From NCBI GenBank assembly GCA_035631875.1, contig DASQHX010000009.1, positions 301,281-365,280 of the forward strand: a DNA stretch of 64,000 nt, in the 5' to 3' direction. Numbering within the stretch: position 1 is the stretch's first letter; every line of letters begins with the position of its first letter. This document shows positions 40,742 to 51,233 of the stretch, piece after piece. The stretch comes from Nitrosopumilaceae archaeon. Its GTDB lineage: Archaea > Thermoproteota > Nitrososphaeria > Nitrososphaerales > Nitrosopumilaceae. The notes beneath the pieces are model-generated. The model was not told where the DNA came from and ran no database searches. It worked only from the letters and a program-made list of their open reading frames with translations. The translations under genes and the position numbers were made by a program.

Positions 40742-41399
40742 GTATTTCTTTCTCCCTTTGAATATTTTCTTGTTCTCTTTCACCCATCTTGCGTTTTACT
40801 GTCTTTAACATGATGAATGTATCACGTTCCATCTCAGCTAGTCTGAATATGATGAATTTAACAGCACCCTGCAATCTTGGAATGAAAACGTTTTCTATTG
40901 CATTAGATTTTCGTTTTGTCTTTTCAATCTCATATAGAAGCTTTCGTAATGTGGTTTCTTTTTCTGCAACGTCAAGCACCATTTTGTGAACATTTTGAAA
41001 TGCCTTTATTGCTTCATTAATTGAAGGAGGAAGTTCCAATATATGCTCAATGATGGCAGTATTACTTTTTCCACCTTGTAATTTTGGTATACTAACTCCC
41101 ATTACATTTTTTACTTGAATTTGCAATTTACTTATTTGTGGAATCTTCATTGCTTCATTTTCTAGTCTCATCGTGCCTGCAAGCATCTCTGCTAATCTGA
41201 TACTTTGGTAGCCTTTTACCAATTCAGATTGTAAACCACTTCTTAAGGCAGCAGCAGTTTTGCTTGCATTAAAAAATTCCAGAATTAATGCTTGACGTTT
41301 TAGTTTCAGTAACTTTAATCCTTTTTTAGCAACAACAATTCTTCGCTTGGTACGAATGTATTCAAGACGAGTTGGACGAATGTTAATTACTGATGGCAA
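40731..41399 (-). CDS. atpD: A-type ATP synthase subunit D (central stalk)
   Basis: 222 residues of two long helices, the rotor shaft: RPTRLEYIRTKRRIVVAKKG and the C-terminal VFIPRLQGAVKFIIFRLAEM block are the typical subunit D features. Start ATG 41399, 3 bases after the B stop. Confidence 0.94.
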   Translation of the reverse strand: MPSVINIRPTRLEYIRTKRRIVVAKKGLKLLKLKRQALILEFFNASKTAAALRSGLQSELVKGYQSIRLAEMLAGTMRLENEAMKIPQISKLQIQVKNVMGVSIPKLQGGKSNTAIIEHILELPPSINEAIKAFQNVHKMVLDVAEKETTLRKLLYEIEKTKRKSNAIENVFIPRLQGAVKFIIFRLAEMERDTFIMLKTVKRKMGEREQENIQREKEILAS

Positions 41400-41402
41400 A
41401 GT

Positions 41403-42794
41403 CTATGCACCACCCTTTGTGGTTCTTTTCCCGTACTTTGCAATAAATTCTGGTTTAATACGATTCATTTCTGAGTCAGATAGTTCGCTAAGTAATTCCC
41501 AGCCGATGTCTAGAGTTTGTTCAATTGAACGGTTTTCATCCATTCCTTGATTGACAAATTTTCTCTCAAAGTTGTTAGCAACCTTTAGGAATTTCTTATC
41601 TAAATCACTTAGAGCTTCCTCACCAACTATAGCTGCAAGCGATCTTGCATCTTTACCTTGTGCATATGCTGCATAAAGTTGGTCTGCTAGACCTCGATGA
41701 TCTTCTCTTGTATTTCCTTTTCCAATACCTTGATTCATCAAACGTGAAAGACTTGTTAAGACATCTACTGGTGGATGAATGTCTGCCCTATGCAAATCTC
41801 TACTCATTACTATCTGACCTTCCGTAATGTAACCAGTAAGATCTGGTATAGGATGTGTAATATCATCAGCTGGCATCGTAAGTATAGGAATTTGTGTTAC
41901 GGAACCATGTCGTCCCTTTATCTTTCCAGCTCTTTCATAAAGAGAGGATAGGTCCGTATACATGTATCCTGGATATCCTCTTCTTCCTGGAACTTCTTCA
42001 CGTGCTGCAGCAATTTCTCTTAATGCTTCACAATAGTTTGTCATATCGGTAATAATTACAAGAACATGCATGTCTCGCTCATAAGCAAGAAATTCTGCTG
42101 TTGTTAAAGCAAGTCTAGGAGTAAGTATACGTTCCATCGAAGGATCAGATGACAGATTCAAAAACAGTGCAGTTCTTCCAAGAGCTCCACTTTCTTCAAA
42201 TTGTTTTATGAAAAAATTTGATTCTTCACTTGTAATTCCTATTGCAGCAAACACAACGGAAAAGTTTTCAGAACCACCAAGAACTTTGGCCTGTCTTGCA
42301 ATCTGTGCAGCAAGTAAATTATGTGGAAGACCAGAGCCAGAAAATATTGGAAGCTTTTGACCTCTTACAAGAGTATTCATTCCATCAATGTTTGACATTC
42401 CTGTTTGGATGAATTCTGAAGGTTCCTCCCTGGCGTATGGGTTGATACCAGAACCTACAAGATCAACTTTTTGTTTAGATACTATTTTTGGTCCATTATC
42501 TCTAGGATTTCCTAATCCATCAAATACTCTTCCAAGCATTTCATCAGAAACTGACATCATAGCAGTCTCACCAGTGAATTTTGTTGAAGTTCCAGATGTG
42601 GTCATGCCAAGTGTTGGACCAAAGACCTGAACCACAGCCAAACCTTGTCTAGTATCAAGGACTTGTCCTTGTCGTCGCTCACCGTTGGGAAGTTTTATCT
42701 CAACCATTTCGCCATAAGCTGCATTATCTACGCCTTCTACAAATATCAGTGGACCTGCAATTTTTGATAGTGTCTTGAATGCTACACCAGACAT
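41403..42794 (-). CDS. atpB: A-type ATP synthase subunit B (regulatory)
   Basis: 463 residues. Nucleotide-domain signatures [18 protein letters not shown] (degenerate P-loop, non-catalytic) and [20 protein letters not shown] are family hallmarks. Alternates with subunit A in the A3B3 head. Directly adjacent to the A stop (no spacer). Confidence 0.96.
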   Translation of the reverse strand: MSGVAFKTLSKIAGPLIFVEGVDNAAYGEMVEIKLPNGERRQGQVLDTRQGLAVVQVFGPTLGMTTSGTSTKFTGETAMMSVSDEMLGRVFDGLGNPRDNGPKIVSKQKVDLVGSGINPYAREEPSEFIQTGMSNIDGMNTLVRGQKLPIFSGSGLPHNLLAAQIARQAKVLGGSENFSVVFAAIGITSEESNFFIKQFEESGALGRTALFLNLSSDPSMERILTPRLALTTAEFLAYERDMHVLVIITDMTNYCEALREIAAAREEVPGRRGYPGYMYTDLSSLYERAGKIKGRHGSVTQIPILTMPADDITHPIPDLTGYITEGQIVMSRDLHRADIHPPVDVLTSLSRLMNQGIGKGNTREDHRGLADQLYAAYAQGKDARSLAAIVGEEALSDLDKKFLKVANNFERKFVNQGMDENRSIEQTLDIGWELLSELSDSEMNRIKPEFIAKYGKRTTKGGA

Positions 42795-44561
42795 CTATGT
42801 AGTCACCTCAATCATTAGAGTATTGAATTCTTTTTCCATAGTAGTCATTGTATTCTTAACCAGCTGTTCTACTTCATCTTCTTTAGTCCATTTTATTCTT
42901 GAAATCATTTTTCTTGATTCTAGCGCACCAATCTTTGATGATGTTGCACCTTTCTTTATTGCATCACTTTCTTTTCTACCAAAATCTAAAATTGTTCTAA
43001 GTAAAAGATATTGTTTTTTAATTGATGTATAAGTATCGACTTCATCATAAGCACTTTGTTGTAGATAATCTTCTCTAATGGATCGTGCAGTATCCAAAAC
43101 TCCTTTTTCTGGTTCTGGTAATGCATCATAGCCTACTAATTGAACAATTTCTTGTAATTCTGATTCTCTTTGTAAAGTTTCTAGGGCTTCTTTTCTTAGT
43201 GCAACCCAATCTACTGCAACATTATTTTTGTACCATTCACCCATGTTATCAGCATACAATGAATAGCTTGTAAGCCAGTTGATAGATGGAAAGTGTCTTC
43301 TTGATGCCAAACTTGCATCCAAAGCCCAGAAAACTCTTGTAACTCTTAGTGTGTTTTGTGATACTGGTTCTGAAAAGTCTCCACCAGGAGGTGAAACTGC
43401 ACCAACCAAAGTCAAGGAGCCGACTCTTTCTTCTGGAGATATGACAATGGCTTTTCCGCCCCTTTCATAAAATTCTGCTAACCTTCTTCCAAGATATGCC
43501 GGATATCCTTCTTCACCTGGCATCTCTTCTAATCTTCCTGAAATTTCTCTTAGTGCTTCAGCCCATCTAGATGTACTATCTGCCATCAATGCTACACCAT
43601 ATCCCATATCACGATAGTATTCACCCATTGTAATTCCAGTATAGATACTAGCTTCACGTGCAGCCACTGGCATGTTTGAAGTATTAGCAACAAGAATTGT
43701 ACGTTCCATTAATGGACGCTTTGATTTAGGATCCTCTAGTTTTGGAAAAGTTGTAAGAACTTCGGTCATCTCGTTTCCTCTTTCTCCACAACCTACATAG
43801 ACAATGACGTTACTATCTGCCCATTTGGCAAGTTGTTGTTGGGTGACTGTTTTTCCACTTCCAAATGGTCCTGGAATTGCAGCAGTTCCACCTTTTGCAA
43901 CTGGGAAAAATGTATCCAATACACGTTGACCTGTAAGCAATGGTTCTTCTGGTGGAAGTTTACGCAGTACAGGCCTTGGTACACGAACAGTCCACCAACT
44001 TGAAAGACCAATTTCTACTTTGGAACTATTTGTTTGAACAGAACCTACAATTTCATTGACATTGTATTTTCCCTCAGATATTTCTGTGAGTTCACCTTCA
44101 ACATTATATGGAATCATTATTTTGTGCATTATCAATGGAGTTTCTTGAACTTCGCCAATAATTTCACCTGGAGAAACATGATCACCTTTTTTCTTTAATG
44201 GAACAAAATCCCATTTTTTTGTCTGATCAAGTGCAGGGATAATATTTCCTCTGCTGATAAAGTCTCCACTTTGTGCTCTTAGTACGTCAAGTGGTCTTTG
44301 AATACCATCATAAATTGAAGTTAGAAGTCCTGGTCCAAGCTGCATTGAGAGTGGACGTTTTGTGTTGATAACTTTTTCACCTGGTTTTAAGCCAGTTGTA
44401 TCTTCGTACACCTGAACTGTAGCCTTGTTACCTTCTAAACGGATTATTTCTCCTACTAGACCAAGTTCACCAATTCGTACGACATCAAACATTTGTGCAC
44501 CTTCAAGACCACTTGCTAAAACAACAGGTCCTGAAATTCTAGAAACTATTCCATCTGTCAT
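42795..44561 (-). CDS. atpA: A-type ATP synthase subunit A (catalytic)
   Basis: 588 residues; catalytic subunit. P-loop [12 protein letters not shown] near residue 230, [28 protein letters not shown], and the characteristic A-type bulge domain (about 100-200). No intein. 7 bases after subunit F. Confidence 0.97.
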   Translation of the reverse strand: MTDGIVSRISGPVVLASGLEGAQMFDVVRIGELGLVGEIIRLEGNKATVQVYEDTTGLKPGEKVINTKRPLSMQLGPGLLTSIYDGIQRPLDVLRAQSGDFISRGNIIPALDQTKKWDFVPLKKKGDHVSPGEIIGEVQETPLIMHKIMIPYNVEGELTEISEGKYNVNEIVGSVQTNSSKVEIGLSSWWTVRVPRPVLRKLPPEEPLLTGQRVLDTFFPVAKGGTAAIPGPFGSGKTVTQQQLAKWADSNVIVYVGCGERGNEMTEVLTTFPKLEDPKSKRPLMERTILVANTSNMPVAAREASIYTGITMGEYYRDMGYGVALMADSTSRWAEALREISGRLEEMPGEEGYPAYLGRRLAEFYERGGKAIVISPEERVGSLTLVGAVSPPGGDFSEPVSQNTLRVTRVFWALDASLASRRHFPSINWLTSYSLYADNMGEWYKNNVAVDWVALRKEALETLQRESELQEIVQLVGYDALPEPEKGVLDTARSIREDYLQQSAYDEVDTYTSIKKQYLLLRTILDFGRKESDAIKKGATSSKIGALESRKMISRIKWTKEDEVEQLVKNTMTTMEKEFNTLMIEVTT

Positions 44562-44568
44562 CTCATCA

Positions 44569-44907
44569 TCAACTTCCTTGAATATTAACCCCCAATACCC
44601 TTTTTGCTAAAACGGATATTGACTCTTCTTGAATGTTTCCCTGTAGTGATGGCATGAATAACACCAATGGTTCTATAGATGCCTCTATCTTTGTTCGAAA
44701 TGTACTTGGAAGTAAGTTACGAACAAATTCGCTTACAATAATCAGACCAAACTTACCAGATAAAAAAAGTTCTTGCAATGTTTTGTTAGCATCATCCTTA
44801 CTGACAATAAATGTATCGTCCATTCCAAGAAGTCTATATCCAATGACTAGCTCACGCTCTCCTATTACCGCGATCCTTCCACTTGATTCTGTTTTTTGTT
44901 TAGACAT
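44569..44907 (-). CDS. atpF: A-type ATP synthase subunit F
   Basis: 112 residues with the typical RIAVIGERELVIGYRLLGM N-terminus (Rossmann-like) and GLIIVSEFVRNLLP. Part of the central rotor with D. Lies between C and A. Confidence 0.93.
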   Translation of the reverse strand: MSKQKTESSGRIAVIGERELVIGYRLLGMDDTFIVSKDDANKTLQELFLSGKFGLIIVSEFVRNLLPSTFRTKIEASIEPLVLFMPSLQGNIQEESISVLAKRVLGVNIQGS

Positions 44908-44909
44908 TT

Positions 44910-45977
44910 TTATTCACTTAGCAACATTGAGTTTATTTGTTCAGTTGATAAATTGTAACGTTTTCCATAAGCGATTCTTTTAATGTTTTCACGTTCATAT
45001 TCTGCATTAATTATAAAGTAAAACACTGTTCCAATAGAAAGTGCAATGTTTTTCAATTTTTTGACATACTGAATGTTTATGAATTTGTCAAGTGCCACTT
45101 CAAAATCAATTAAACTTTTTGTCTTCTTGTATTGTGTTAACGCATTGATTAGAGAAAAGCGATTTTCCACTCTTCCGGCAATTTCTGCAGAATCTTTTAC
45201 TCCATAGATATCTAATAGCTCATTCATTTGGATTCTTCCCCCGTCGATAAGATGTCTACTCACTAGTTCTTTATCCAAATTAGATTCTTTGCCTTTCATA
45301 AGATTTAGTATATTTTTCTTATCAATTTCTGCTCTGAAAAATTCCCTTATCATGCCTTCATCACCTTGGAAGAATTTTAGAGATTCAAGTAATGCTTTAT
45401 AATAAAATTTTTGTAATGCATACATCATAGGACCAAGATCACCACTTTTTTGGTATTCTTCCAAGTGTTGCATTAAGATCGGACCATAGTTGTATTTCAC
45501 AAGTTGATTTACTACACCATCTACACCTGTTTGTGAGAGAATGATTTTCATCTCATCATGGGTAATATTACCTGCAGAAATTCCTGCTGGTACGTTACGA
45601 CTAGAGACTAGGAATGATTCTGTCTCAGTAATTGTTTTGCCCATACTTTTTGAAGAAAGTATCAATTCAATATTGTAGATATCCCATTTTGATAAATAGG
45701 CCCTAACTGCAGATTTTCCATTAAACGGTGTTGCATCTAATGCAATTTTATTGATTTGAACAAGATATCGGTTCAATGCAACTTCTAAAATTTCTGAAGG
45801 TTGGTAAACAGATGCAGCTTTTTCAATCTCTGGTCCATACCATGTTGACTCTAGGATTTTTGCCATCTCAACGTCATCTTTTGCTTTTGACAAATTCTGC
45901 ATCATATCTTTAGTAAGAAAATTCATTGATATTGCTTGCAATCTACCAAACGAAGATGCATATTGTGAGGTTCCCAT
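44910..45977 (-). CDS. atpC: A-type ATP synthase subunit C
   Basis: 355 residues, all-helical; TSQYASSFGRLQAISMNFLT start and the EFFRAEIDKKNILNLMKGK block are the family pattern. Links the rotor shaft to the K ring. Overlaps the E stop by 1 base. Confidence 0.92.
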   Translation of the reverse strand: MGTSQYASSFGRLQAISMNFLTKDMMQNLSKAKDDVEMAKILESTWYGPEIEKAASVYQPSEILEVALNRYLVQINKIALDATPFNGKSAVRAYLSKWDIYNIELILSSKSMGKTITETESFLVSSRNVPAGISAGNITHDEMKIILSQTGVDGVVNQLVKYNYGPILMQHLEEYQKSGDLGPMMYALQKFYYKALLESLKFFQGDEGMIREFFRAEIDKKNILNLMKGKESNLDKELVSRHLIDGGRIQMNELLDIYGVKDSAEIAGRVENRFSLINALTQYKKTKSLIDFEVALDKFINIQYVKKLKNIALSIGTVFYFIINAEYERENIKRIAYGKRYNLSTEQINSMLLSE

Positions 45978-46531
45978 TATGTTCTCTCCGTAAGAAAACC
46001 TTTTACTTCATCTTCATGAGTTCGTAAAAGTTCTTCAAATGTTAGATCTATTTCCTTTGTTCCATCATTATTTTCTGCGATTATTCCACCCAAAGTTTGA
46101 ATTGTTGAACCAATGGTGATCCCCATTTCTTTTAAAAACGAACGGTCTTCTTCACTGCAATGAACTGTAATTTTTTGACCTAATTTTTTTCTTGATGTAT
46201 TTACCATGGTCTCTAATGTTTTTCTGTACTGTGATGATCTAACATAGTTCTTGATTTCTTGTTTGATGACATCAAATGCAGATTCCAGGTTTTCATTAAT
46301 AGCATCGAACATGATTTTTTTTGCTTGTAATCTAGCTGACTCTATTATTCTCGCTAATTCTCTTTCGGATTTTAATTTCGCCTCATTTGCAAAATGTTCC
46401 CGTATTTCTTTAATTTGTGCATCTCTTTGGTTTTGTATAGCAGTTCCTTTCTCATCTAGTTCTTTGCTAAGTTTTGCAAGATCCCTTTGTTTCCTATTCT
46501 CTATCTCAAGGAGAAAGGTCTCTATGCTCAT
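45977..46531 (-). CDS. atpE: A-type ATP synthase subunit E (peripheral stalk)
   Basis: 184 residues. N-terminal charged coiled coil (IENRKQRDLAKLSKEL ... ANEAKLKSEREL) and a globular C-terminal GGIIAENNDGTKEIDLTFEE block. Second gene of the operon, after K. Confidence 0.9.
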   Translation of the reverse strand: MSIETFLLEIENRKQRDLAKLSKELDEKGTAIQNQRDAQIKEIREHFANEAKLKSERELARIIESARLQAKKIMFDAINENLESAFDVIKQEIKNYVRSSQYRKTLETMVNTSRKKLGQKITVHCSEEDRSFLKEMGITIGSTIQTLGGIIAENNDGTKEIDLTFEELLRTHEDEVKGFLTERT

Positions 46532-46543
46532 TACAAATTCTCA

Positions 46544-46885
46544 CTACAGTATACCAAGTAACAGAATGATTCCTAGCACAAATCCGATGATCCAGAGTGT
46601 TTCAGGAATGACAAAGAAGAATAACACCTGACCAAATTTTTCTGGTTTCTCAGCTATGATACCCATTCCAGCAGCACCAATTCCTTGTTGTGCATTACCA
46701 GTACCTATCAAACCTCCAGCTATAGCAATTGCAGCTGCAATTGCTAGCAAAGGCTTTGTTAAACCTGAACTTGTAGCTGCGGATTGTGCAAATGCTGGAG
46801 TTGTAAAGAATGTAGAAAGTGCGATCGTTATACCTGCAACTATTATAATAGCGGATAATTTTGAACGTTTGTTCAGCATCATCAT
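46544..46885 (-). CDS. atpK: A-type ATP synthase subunit K (proteolipid)
   Basis: 113 residues: a signal-peptide-like N-terminal extension (up to AFAQ, residue 34) and two helices with GTGNAQQGIG and VIPETLWIIG; Glu95 is the proton-carrying residue. First gene of the operon. Leaderless: TATA element 24 bases before ATG 46885. Confidence 0.92.
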   Translation of the reverse strand: MMMLNKRSKLSAIIIVAGITIALSTFFTTPAFAQSAATSSGLTKPLLAIAAAIAIAGGLIGTGNAQQGIGAAGMGIIAEKPEKFGQVLFFFVIPETLWIIGFVLGIILLLGIL

Positions 46886-46904
46886 GTATGGCTCATTTAG
46901 CGAG

Positions 46905-46914
46905 GTTATATTAA
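46905..46914 (-). promoter_or_regulatory. TATA box of the ATP synthase operon
   Basis: Minus-strand TTAATATAAC centred about 46909, 24 bases before ATG 46885. No other promoter-like element is seen between the operon genes, which are packed with overlaps or short gaps. Confidence 0.5.
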
Positions 46915-47056
46915 TCTAATTTTTACAATGGTCGATCTATTTTTTTAAAAAAATATTACTTTTCAATCAAAGATTGGATCTAAAATCAAGATGAATCAAA
47001 GTTCTAGAAAGTTACCATTCCAGATTTGGAATATATACAAAAAATCAAATAAGAGA

Positions 47057-47833
47057 TTATTGTTCCGTGGGAAGATCCGATCTATTTCCCCATTCTCCCC
47101 ATGAACCAACATATACTTTGACGTTTTTGAATCCGAGTTTTTTAAGAGCCAAAAATGAGTTTGCTGCCCTATATCCACCTTGACAGTATGTCACTATTTC
47201 GTCATCTTTGGATAATTTGTAGAGCTTGGAAAGAGATTCATTTTTTTTCATGGTGCCATCTTCCTCTACGTTAAGAGTCCAATCGATGTTTATTGCATTT
47301 GGGATATGACCTTTTCTTGCAGCTCTAATTACTGTACCGTTGAACTCTCCTTGTGCTCTTGCATCAACAAGCTTTATTTTATTTAGATTTTTTTTAATAT
47401 ATTCAAATCCAGCAAATACATTTTTGTTAACTTTGCCAGAGAATTTGTCTGGTTTGAATCCATTTGTTTTAATTTCAATAGGAAATCCAAGACTTTTCCA
47501 TTTTTTTATCCCTCCATCTAACATGAAAGCTTTTTTATGTGAAAAATAAGTCAAAAGCCATACTCCTCTAGATGCACTCATTCCAGAAACATCATCATAG
47601 AATACAACTGTTTTTTCTTTTGTAACGCCTAGAATTGAGAGAAGTTTTCTCATTTGCATGTTAAATGCTTTCATGCCATCTTTACTAGTATCAAACCAAT
47701 GATAGTAAAAAAAATCCAAGTTAACTGCTCTAGGTACATGTCCTTCAGAATAATCCTTGTACGATCTTGCATCAATTAGAATCAATTTTGGATCATCAAG
47801 CACTTTGAGAACATCCTTTGCGTTAATCAACAT
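47057..47833 (-). CDS. Thiosulfate sulfurtransferase / mercaptopyruvate sulfurtransferase (two rhodanese domains)
   Basis: 258 residues, two rhodanese domains. The C-terminal one has the catalytic Cys217 in TYCQGGYRA; the N-terminal one is inactive, with Asp81 (FYDDVSGMSA) at the loop. N-terminal motif SEGHVPRAVNLDFF is typical. Transfers sulfane sulfur to cyanide or thiols. Expressed independently of the ATP synthase operon that follows. Confidence 0.9.
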   Translation of the reverse strand: MLINAKDVLKVLDDPKLILIDARSYKDYSEGHVPRAVNLDFFYYHWFDTSKDGMKAFNMQMRKLLSILGVTKEKTVVFYDDVSGMSASRGVWLLTYFSHKKAFMLDGGIKKWKSLGFPIEIKTNGFKPDKFSGKVNKNVFAGFEYIKKNLNKIKLVDARAQGEFNGTVIRAARKGHIPNAINIDWTLNVEEDGTMKKNESLSKLYKLSKDDEIVTYCQGGYRAANSFLALKKLGFKNVKVYVGSWGEWGNRSDLPTEQ

Positions 47834-48160
47834 AAATTAGTTGTAAACTAGGTGATGTAAATTCATTAAGATTGTATTACAATTTACGAGTGCATAATCT
47901 ACTTAAATATAAATAACAGAAAAATTTCCTTTATGAAAAACTAAACTTTGTGTTGTAACTAATACTACAAAGGTTCCAACATAATATGAAAAATACAAAA
48001 AAGTATTAAATTATTCTAATATTCTGGAAAAACGTATATTGTTATATTTGGGCATATCAAGATATTAACACGTTATGAACATTACAGGTCATTATTTTTT
48101 TAAATCAAATAATCGAATCTCAACTAAAACAGAGTATGTTAACCTAAAGAAGTCTAAACT
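47834..48160. other. 327-base intergenic region, no gene found
   Basis: Very AT-rich. TATA-like stretches at about 47909-47917 (TTAAATATA) and before the 48161 gene (about 48098, TTTTTAAAT). No frame longer than a few codons with plausible coding bias, no hairpin noted. Confidence 0.5.
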
Positions 48161-48838
48161 ATGAAACAAAAAATGCCAAATCCACAATTATCGGTTTTTC
48201 AGACCTTCAAGACTAAAGGTAAAGAGCTTACAGGAGAAGCAATACGTCAAAGAGGAATAGTGATGCATCTTGCTCTTGAAACTATTCCTACCAAAAAAAC
48301 AAGAACTGCCATAGCTCATAAACTTGCTGAAAGAAACGGAACAACTTGGCAAAACATCTATTCTGGAATTTTTAGGGACTTGGATGAAATTTTGCTTCCT
48401 CTTAAAATTGTAGAAGAAGCGGGAAGATTACCGATAAAACGGGGACCAAAAGCACTACAAGAAGAAGGTGTACCATATTATCAATTAACTGAAGGTGGTT
48501 TACTTGTTGCAGCATCTCTTGAAGAGATGGAAAATGAAAGAGAAAAAATAATTGAATATTTTTTTGAAAAGAATTCTAATTCAAAAGATAAAGATTTCAA
48601 AAAATCTATGCTATTACTTTTAAATGTTGCACCAATCTTTGTTTCTTCAATACTTAGAAAATACGTGGAAGCATATAGTATTGGAAAGATAGATCATTTA
48701 ATTCCATTTGATGCAAATAGTGTTAGAGACGCTCTTGATGAAGCAATAATAATTCAGAGGGAACTTTTGGAAGGGTTTGCCTCATTAGCAAATTCAGATA
48801 AAGAACCAATAATTAATTTCCTTAAGAGCGTAGGCTAA
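48161..48838 (+). CDS. Protein of unknown function (helical, HTH-like)
   Basis: 225 residues, no signal peptide. N-terminal half (IPTKKTRTAIAHKLAERNG ... WQNIYSGIFRDLDEIL, YYQLTEGGLLVAASL) looks like a winged-helix domain with a wing at about residue 90-105; the C-terminal half is helical with a hydrophobic segment (SMLLLLNVAPIFVSSIL). A DNA-binding regulator is plausible but not established. Confidence 0.55.
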   Translation: MKQKMPNPQLSVFQTFKTKGKELTGEAIRQRGIVMHLALETIPTKKTRTAIAHKLAERNGTTWQNIYSGIFRDLDEILLPLKIVEEAGRLPIKRGPKALQEEGVPYYQLTEGGLLVAASLEEMENEREKIIEYFFEKNSNSKDKDFKKSMLLLLNVAPIFVSSILRKYVEAYSIGKIDHLIPFDANSVRDALDEAIIIQRELLEGFASLANSDKEPIINFLKSVG

Positions 48839-48957
48839 TCCGTTTAACATTAAAATCCTTTCCCAAAAGAGCTTGATAATATTGATAGATTTATCTAATA
48901 CTATTATGGATGGTCATTTCCTATTGGCTACATACTACAATGTCATGGGAAAAGTAA

Positions 48958-49533
48958 ATGTCAAGTGATTTAGTCAGAACAGTAGTTTATTTAATAGAAT
49001 CAGGAAAAGGAGATGTGGGTAGACTAAACTATATTTTAAATGCGCTTCAAGATGGAAAACCTCTCTTTGTATCTGATAAAAAATATTTAGATACACTAAT
49101 TTCAACATACGTAGATTCCGCTAAAAGACGTGAAATTGGAATATCATCAGACAATGAATTAATAAATGAATTACGAAATGAATTAAACAGAGTAAATGAA
49201 AGACTCGCAAGATTAGAAAAAAGAGGATATAAAAAACACATTGGCAGAAAGGCAATTTTCTTTTTTGTGACATTTTTTGTTAGCTGGCATGCTATCGTTC
49301 AGATTATCAATAAGATATCAGATGGTACCACGATGATCTATCAGAATACACAAGATCTCAGCTCCTATGTTTTTCCATTGTACCAATTAAAAATCGTAAT
49401 TCCCTCTCAATTTGTTACATGGGTGGATCTTGGAATCTTGTACATATGGGCTGGTATGATGATTGCATGGATTATTCTTGGCTTCATTTATTTGGTAAAA
49501 TTTATCAGATCAAGATACAACCCAACAAAATAA
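48958..49533 (+). CDS. Coiled-coil membrane protein, unknown function
   Basis: 191 residues: soluble N-terminus with a coiled coil (LINELRNELNRVNERLARLE, about 62-85), then two membrane helices (about 97-118 and 157-180) separated by a polar loop. No recognised family. Confidence 0.55.
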   Translation: MSSDLVRTVVYLIESGKGDVGRLNYILNALQDGKPLFVSDKKYLDTLISTYVDSAKRREIGISSDNELINELRNELNRVNERLARLEKRGYKKHIGRKAIFFFVTFFVSWHAIVQIINKISDGTTMIYQNTQDLSSYVFPLYQLKIVIPSQFVTWVDLGILYIWAGMMIAWIILGFIYLVKFIRSRYNPTK

Positions 49534-49620
49534 TCTTTCTATTTATTTTAAAAAACAAATTTCAAGAATAAATCAATGGAAATCCAATTCTATATCCTAA
49601 GAATTGTTTGTAAATCAGTT

Positions 49621-50178
49621 TTATTGAGTAGAATTAAACCCAATTGAACCGGGTTGACCACTAAGGACAGTATTTGTATTATAAAATGCCTGACCCACAA
49701 TGCTCCATTTTGTATCATTTTTTTGTAGTGCAGACCAAAGTTCAGGATTATTACCAGTGTTTTCTAAAATAACTTTACCATCTAGTTGGTTTGTATAATG
49801 TTCTACAAGTGTATAATAGTTTGAACTTTGCAAAGCACCTTCAAGTCTTTCTCCAATTTGACCATGCCCTACCAAGATACCATTTTCGTATAGATCATAT
49901 GTTATTGCTTCCAAGATAACTGTAACATCATTTGGATTTAAAACATCAAATTTTGTATCTATGATTGATTCTTTATTAGTGAATGATAATACTGATGTTT
50001 TATTAACAGTGACAACAACTGGTTTTATTTCTGTAGATGCTGCCTTTAATCCTCCAGGAACCTGAGGATTTTCTTGAACAAAATTTTTTAGAAAACCAGA
50101 GCTGGGAAGTAATGCAACTACTACTGTTATTGCAATAAGTATACCAACTGCAGCACCAATCAATAATTTTTTGTCCAA
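49621..50178 (-). CDS. Membrane-anchored protein with LEA14/WHy-like domain
   Basis: 185 residues: N-terminal helix (5-26), then a beta-sandwich with the NPNDVTVILEAITYDLYENG block, typical of LEA-type 2 (WHy) domains. Extracytoplasmic; function unknown, stress or envelope role suspected for the family. Confidence 0.6.
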   Translation of the reverse strand: MDKKLLIGAAVGILIAITVVVALLPSSGFLKNFVQENPQVPGGLKAASTEIKPVVVTVNKTSVLSFTNKESIIDTKFDVLNPNDVTVILEAITYDLYENGILVGHGQIGERLEGALQSSNYYTLVEHYTNQLDGKVILENTGNNPELWSALQKNDTKWSIVGQAFYNTNTVLSGQPGSIGFNSTQ

Positions 50179-50254
50179 GTTTATTGATATGGTTTGTTCT
50201 TTACATAAATGTTAAGCGGCAAAGATTTTTAGTCAAAGTTTAGAAGGTAATTTT

Positions 50255-50569
50255 ATGCAATACCATCAAGCGATCAAGATAGGACAAGAAAGAGCAAGAA
50301 AATCTCAAATGAACCTATTTTCCCATGCAGGCTTTGCTATGCTTACACTCACAGTAAAAAAATCAGAAGGAAAATTTGTGCCTGTGGGCGAGCAGGAATT
50401 AGTTGCTGTTGTTCAAAAATCAGATGGTTGGATTACGGTAATAGTAGACGATGAAGGATATGCAAAGGCCCAATCCAAAACTTTGAACGAAGATGAGGCA
50501 AAGAAAATTATGAAAAAAGCAATTGTTGCAGGAATACCCGAATTTATCGGAAAAGTCAGGTTAGTGTAA
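50255..50569 (+). CDS. Small protein of unknown function
   Basis: 104 residues; [20 protein letters not shown], then a beta-rich middle with [20 protein letters not shown] and a helical [11 protein letters not shown] end. No family recognised. 3' end overlaps the convergent pyrH by 14 bases. Confidence 0.55.
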   Translation: MQYHQAIKIGQERARKSQMNLFSHAGFAMLTLTVKKSEGKFVPVGEQELVAVVQKSDGWITVIVDDEGYAKAQSKTLNEDEAKKIMKKAIVAGIPEFIGKVRLV

Positions 50570-51233
50570 TTTCAGTTCCCTCAGGAGACCCTTTGATTGC
50601 TTTTTCTAAAGTTTTAACATCTGCCTTTATGATACGTGTTTTGATTTTGGATCGTTCAATTACTTTGAGTGCAACAATATCCATCAAGTCATAACCACCA
50701 GCAATGGATTCTTGGTGTACAAGCATATTACGAAGTTTTTTCAGATCTATTCGCTTGAATTTTTTTGCATTTTTATTCTTGTTCGGATCTGAATCATAGA
50801 CTCCGTCAACGTCAGTAGCATTCAAAAATATAGATGCTCTTACCTTTTCCGCAATAAGTGCTGCTGTTGCATTGGTACTCTGACCTGGATGTAAACCGCC
50901 AGTTATTACTATTAATCCACTATCTGCAGCGTGTGTAACTTCTTTTAGATTGGTGGGAGGATGTGGATATGCTTTATCCTGTATTGCATAGATCAAAAGT
51001 TTAGCATTTAGTCTTGATACTTCGATACCAAGTTCATCTAGGGTAGATTCATCCGCACCAGAAGATCTTGCATGTGTAATGTAATGTCTTGCAATTTTGC
51101 CCCCTCCTGCGATAATAATTGGTTGACAGATCTTTGATATTCTAACAAAAAATGTAGCATAATCCTTGAGTGTTTTTTCATCCTCCATTCCAAACAAGCT
51201 ACCAGACAATTTTATGACAATCCGTTTTCTCAT
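50556..51233 (-). CDS. pyrH: UMP kinase (archaeal type)
   Basis: 225 residues of the amino-acid-kinase fold: [53 protein letters not shown]. Phosphorylates UMP to UDP. Its start overlaps the HD phosphohydrolase stop by 4 bases, so pyrimidine phosphorylation and dNTP handling are co-expressed. Confidence 0.95.
   Translation of the reverse strand: MRKRIVIKLSGSLFGMEDEKTLKDYATFFVRISKICQPIIIAGGGKIARHYITHARSSGADESTLDELGIEVSRLNAKLLIYAIQDKAYPHPPTNLKEVTHAADSGLIVITGGLHPGQSTNATAALIAEKVRASIFLNATDVDGVYDSDPNKNKNAKKFKRIDLKKLRNMLVHQESIAGGYDLMDIVALKVIERSKIKTRIIKADVKTLEKAIKGSPEGTEITLT

Noticed and set aside
46251-46631. 126-codon plus-strand frame
   Set aside because: Antisense to ATP synthase subunits E and K.
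48839-48957. Short palindrome TAGATTTATCTA near 48880-48895
   Set aside because: A 12-base AT-rich dyad is expected by chance in this composition.
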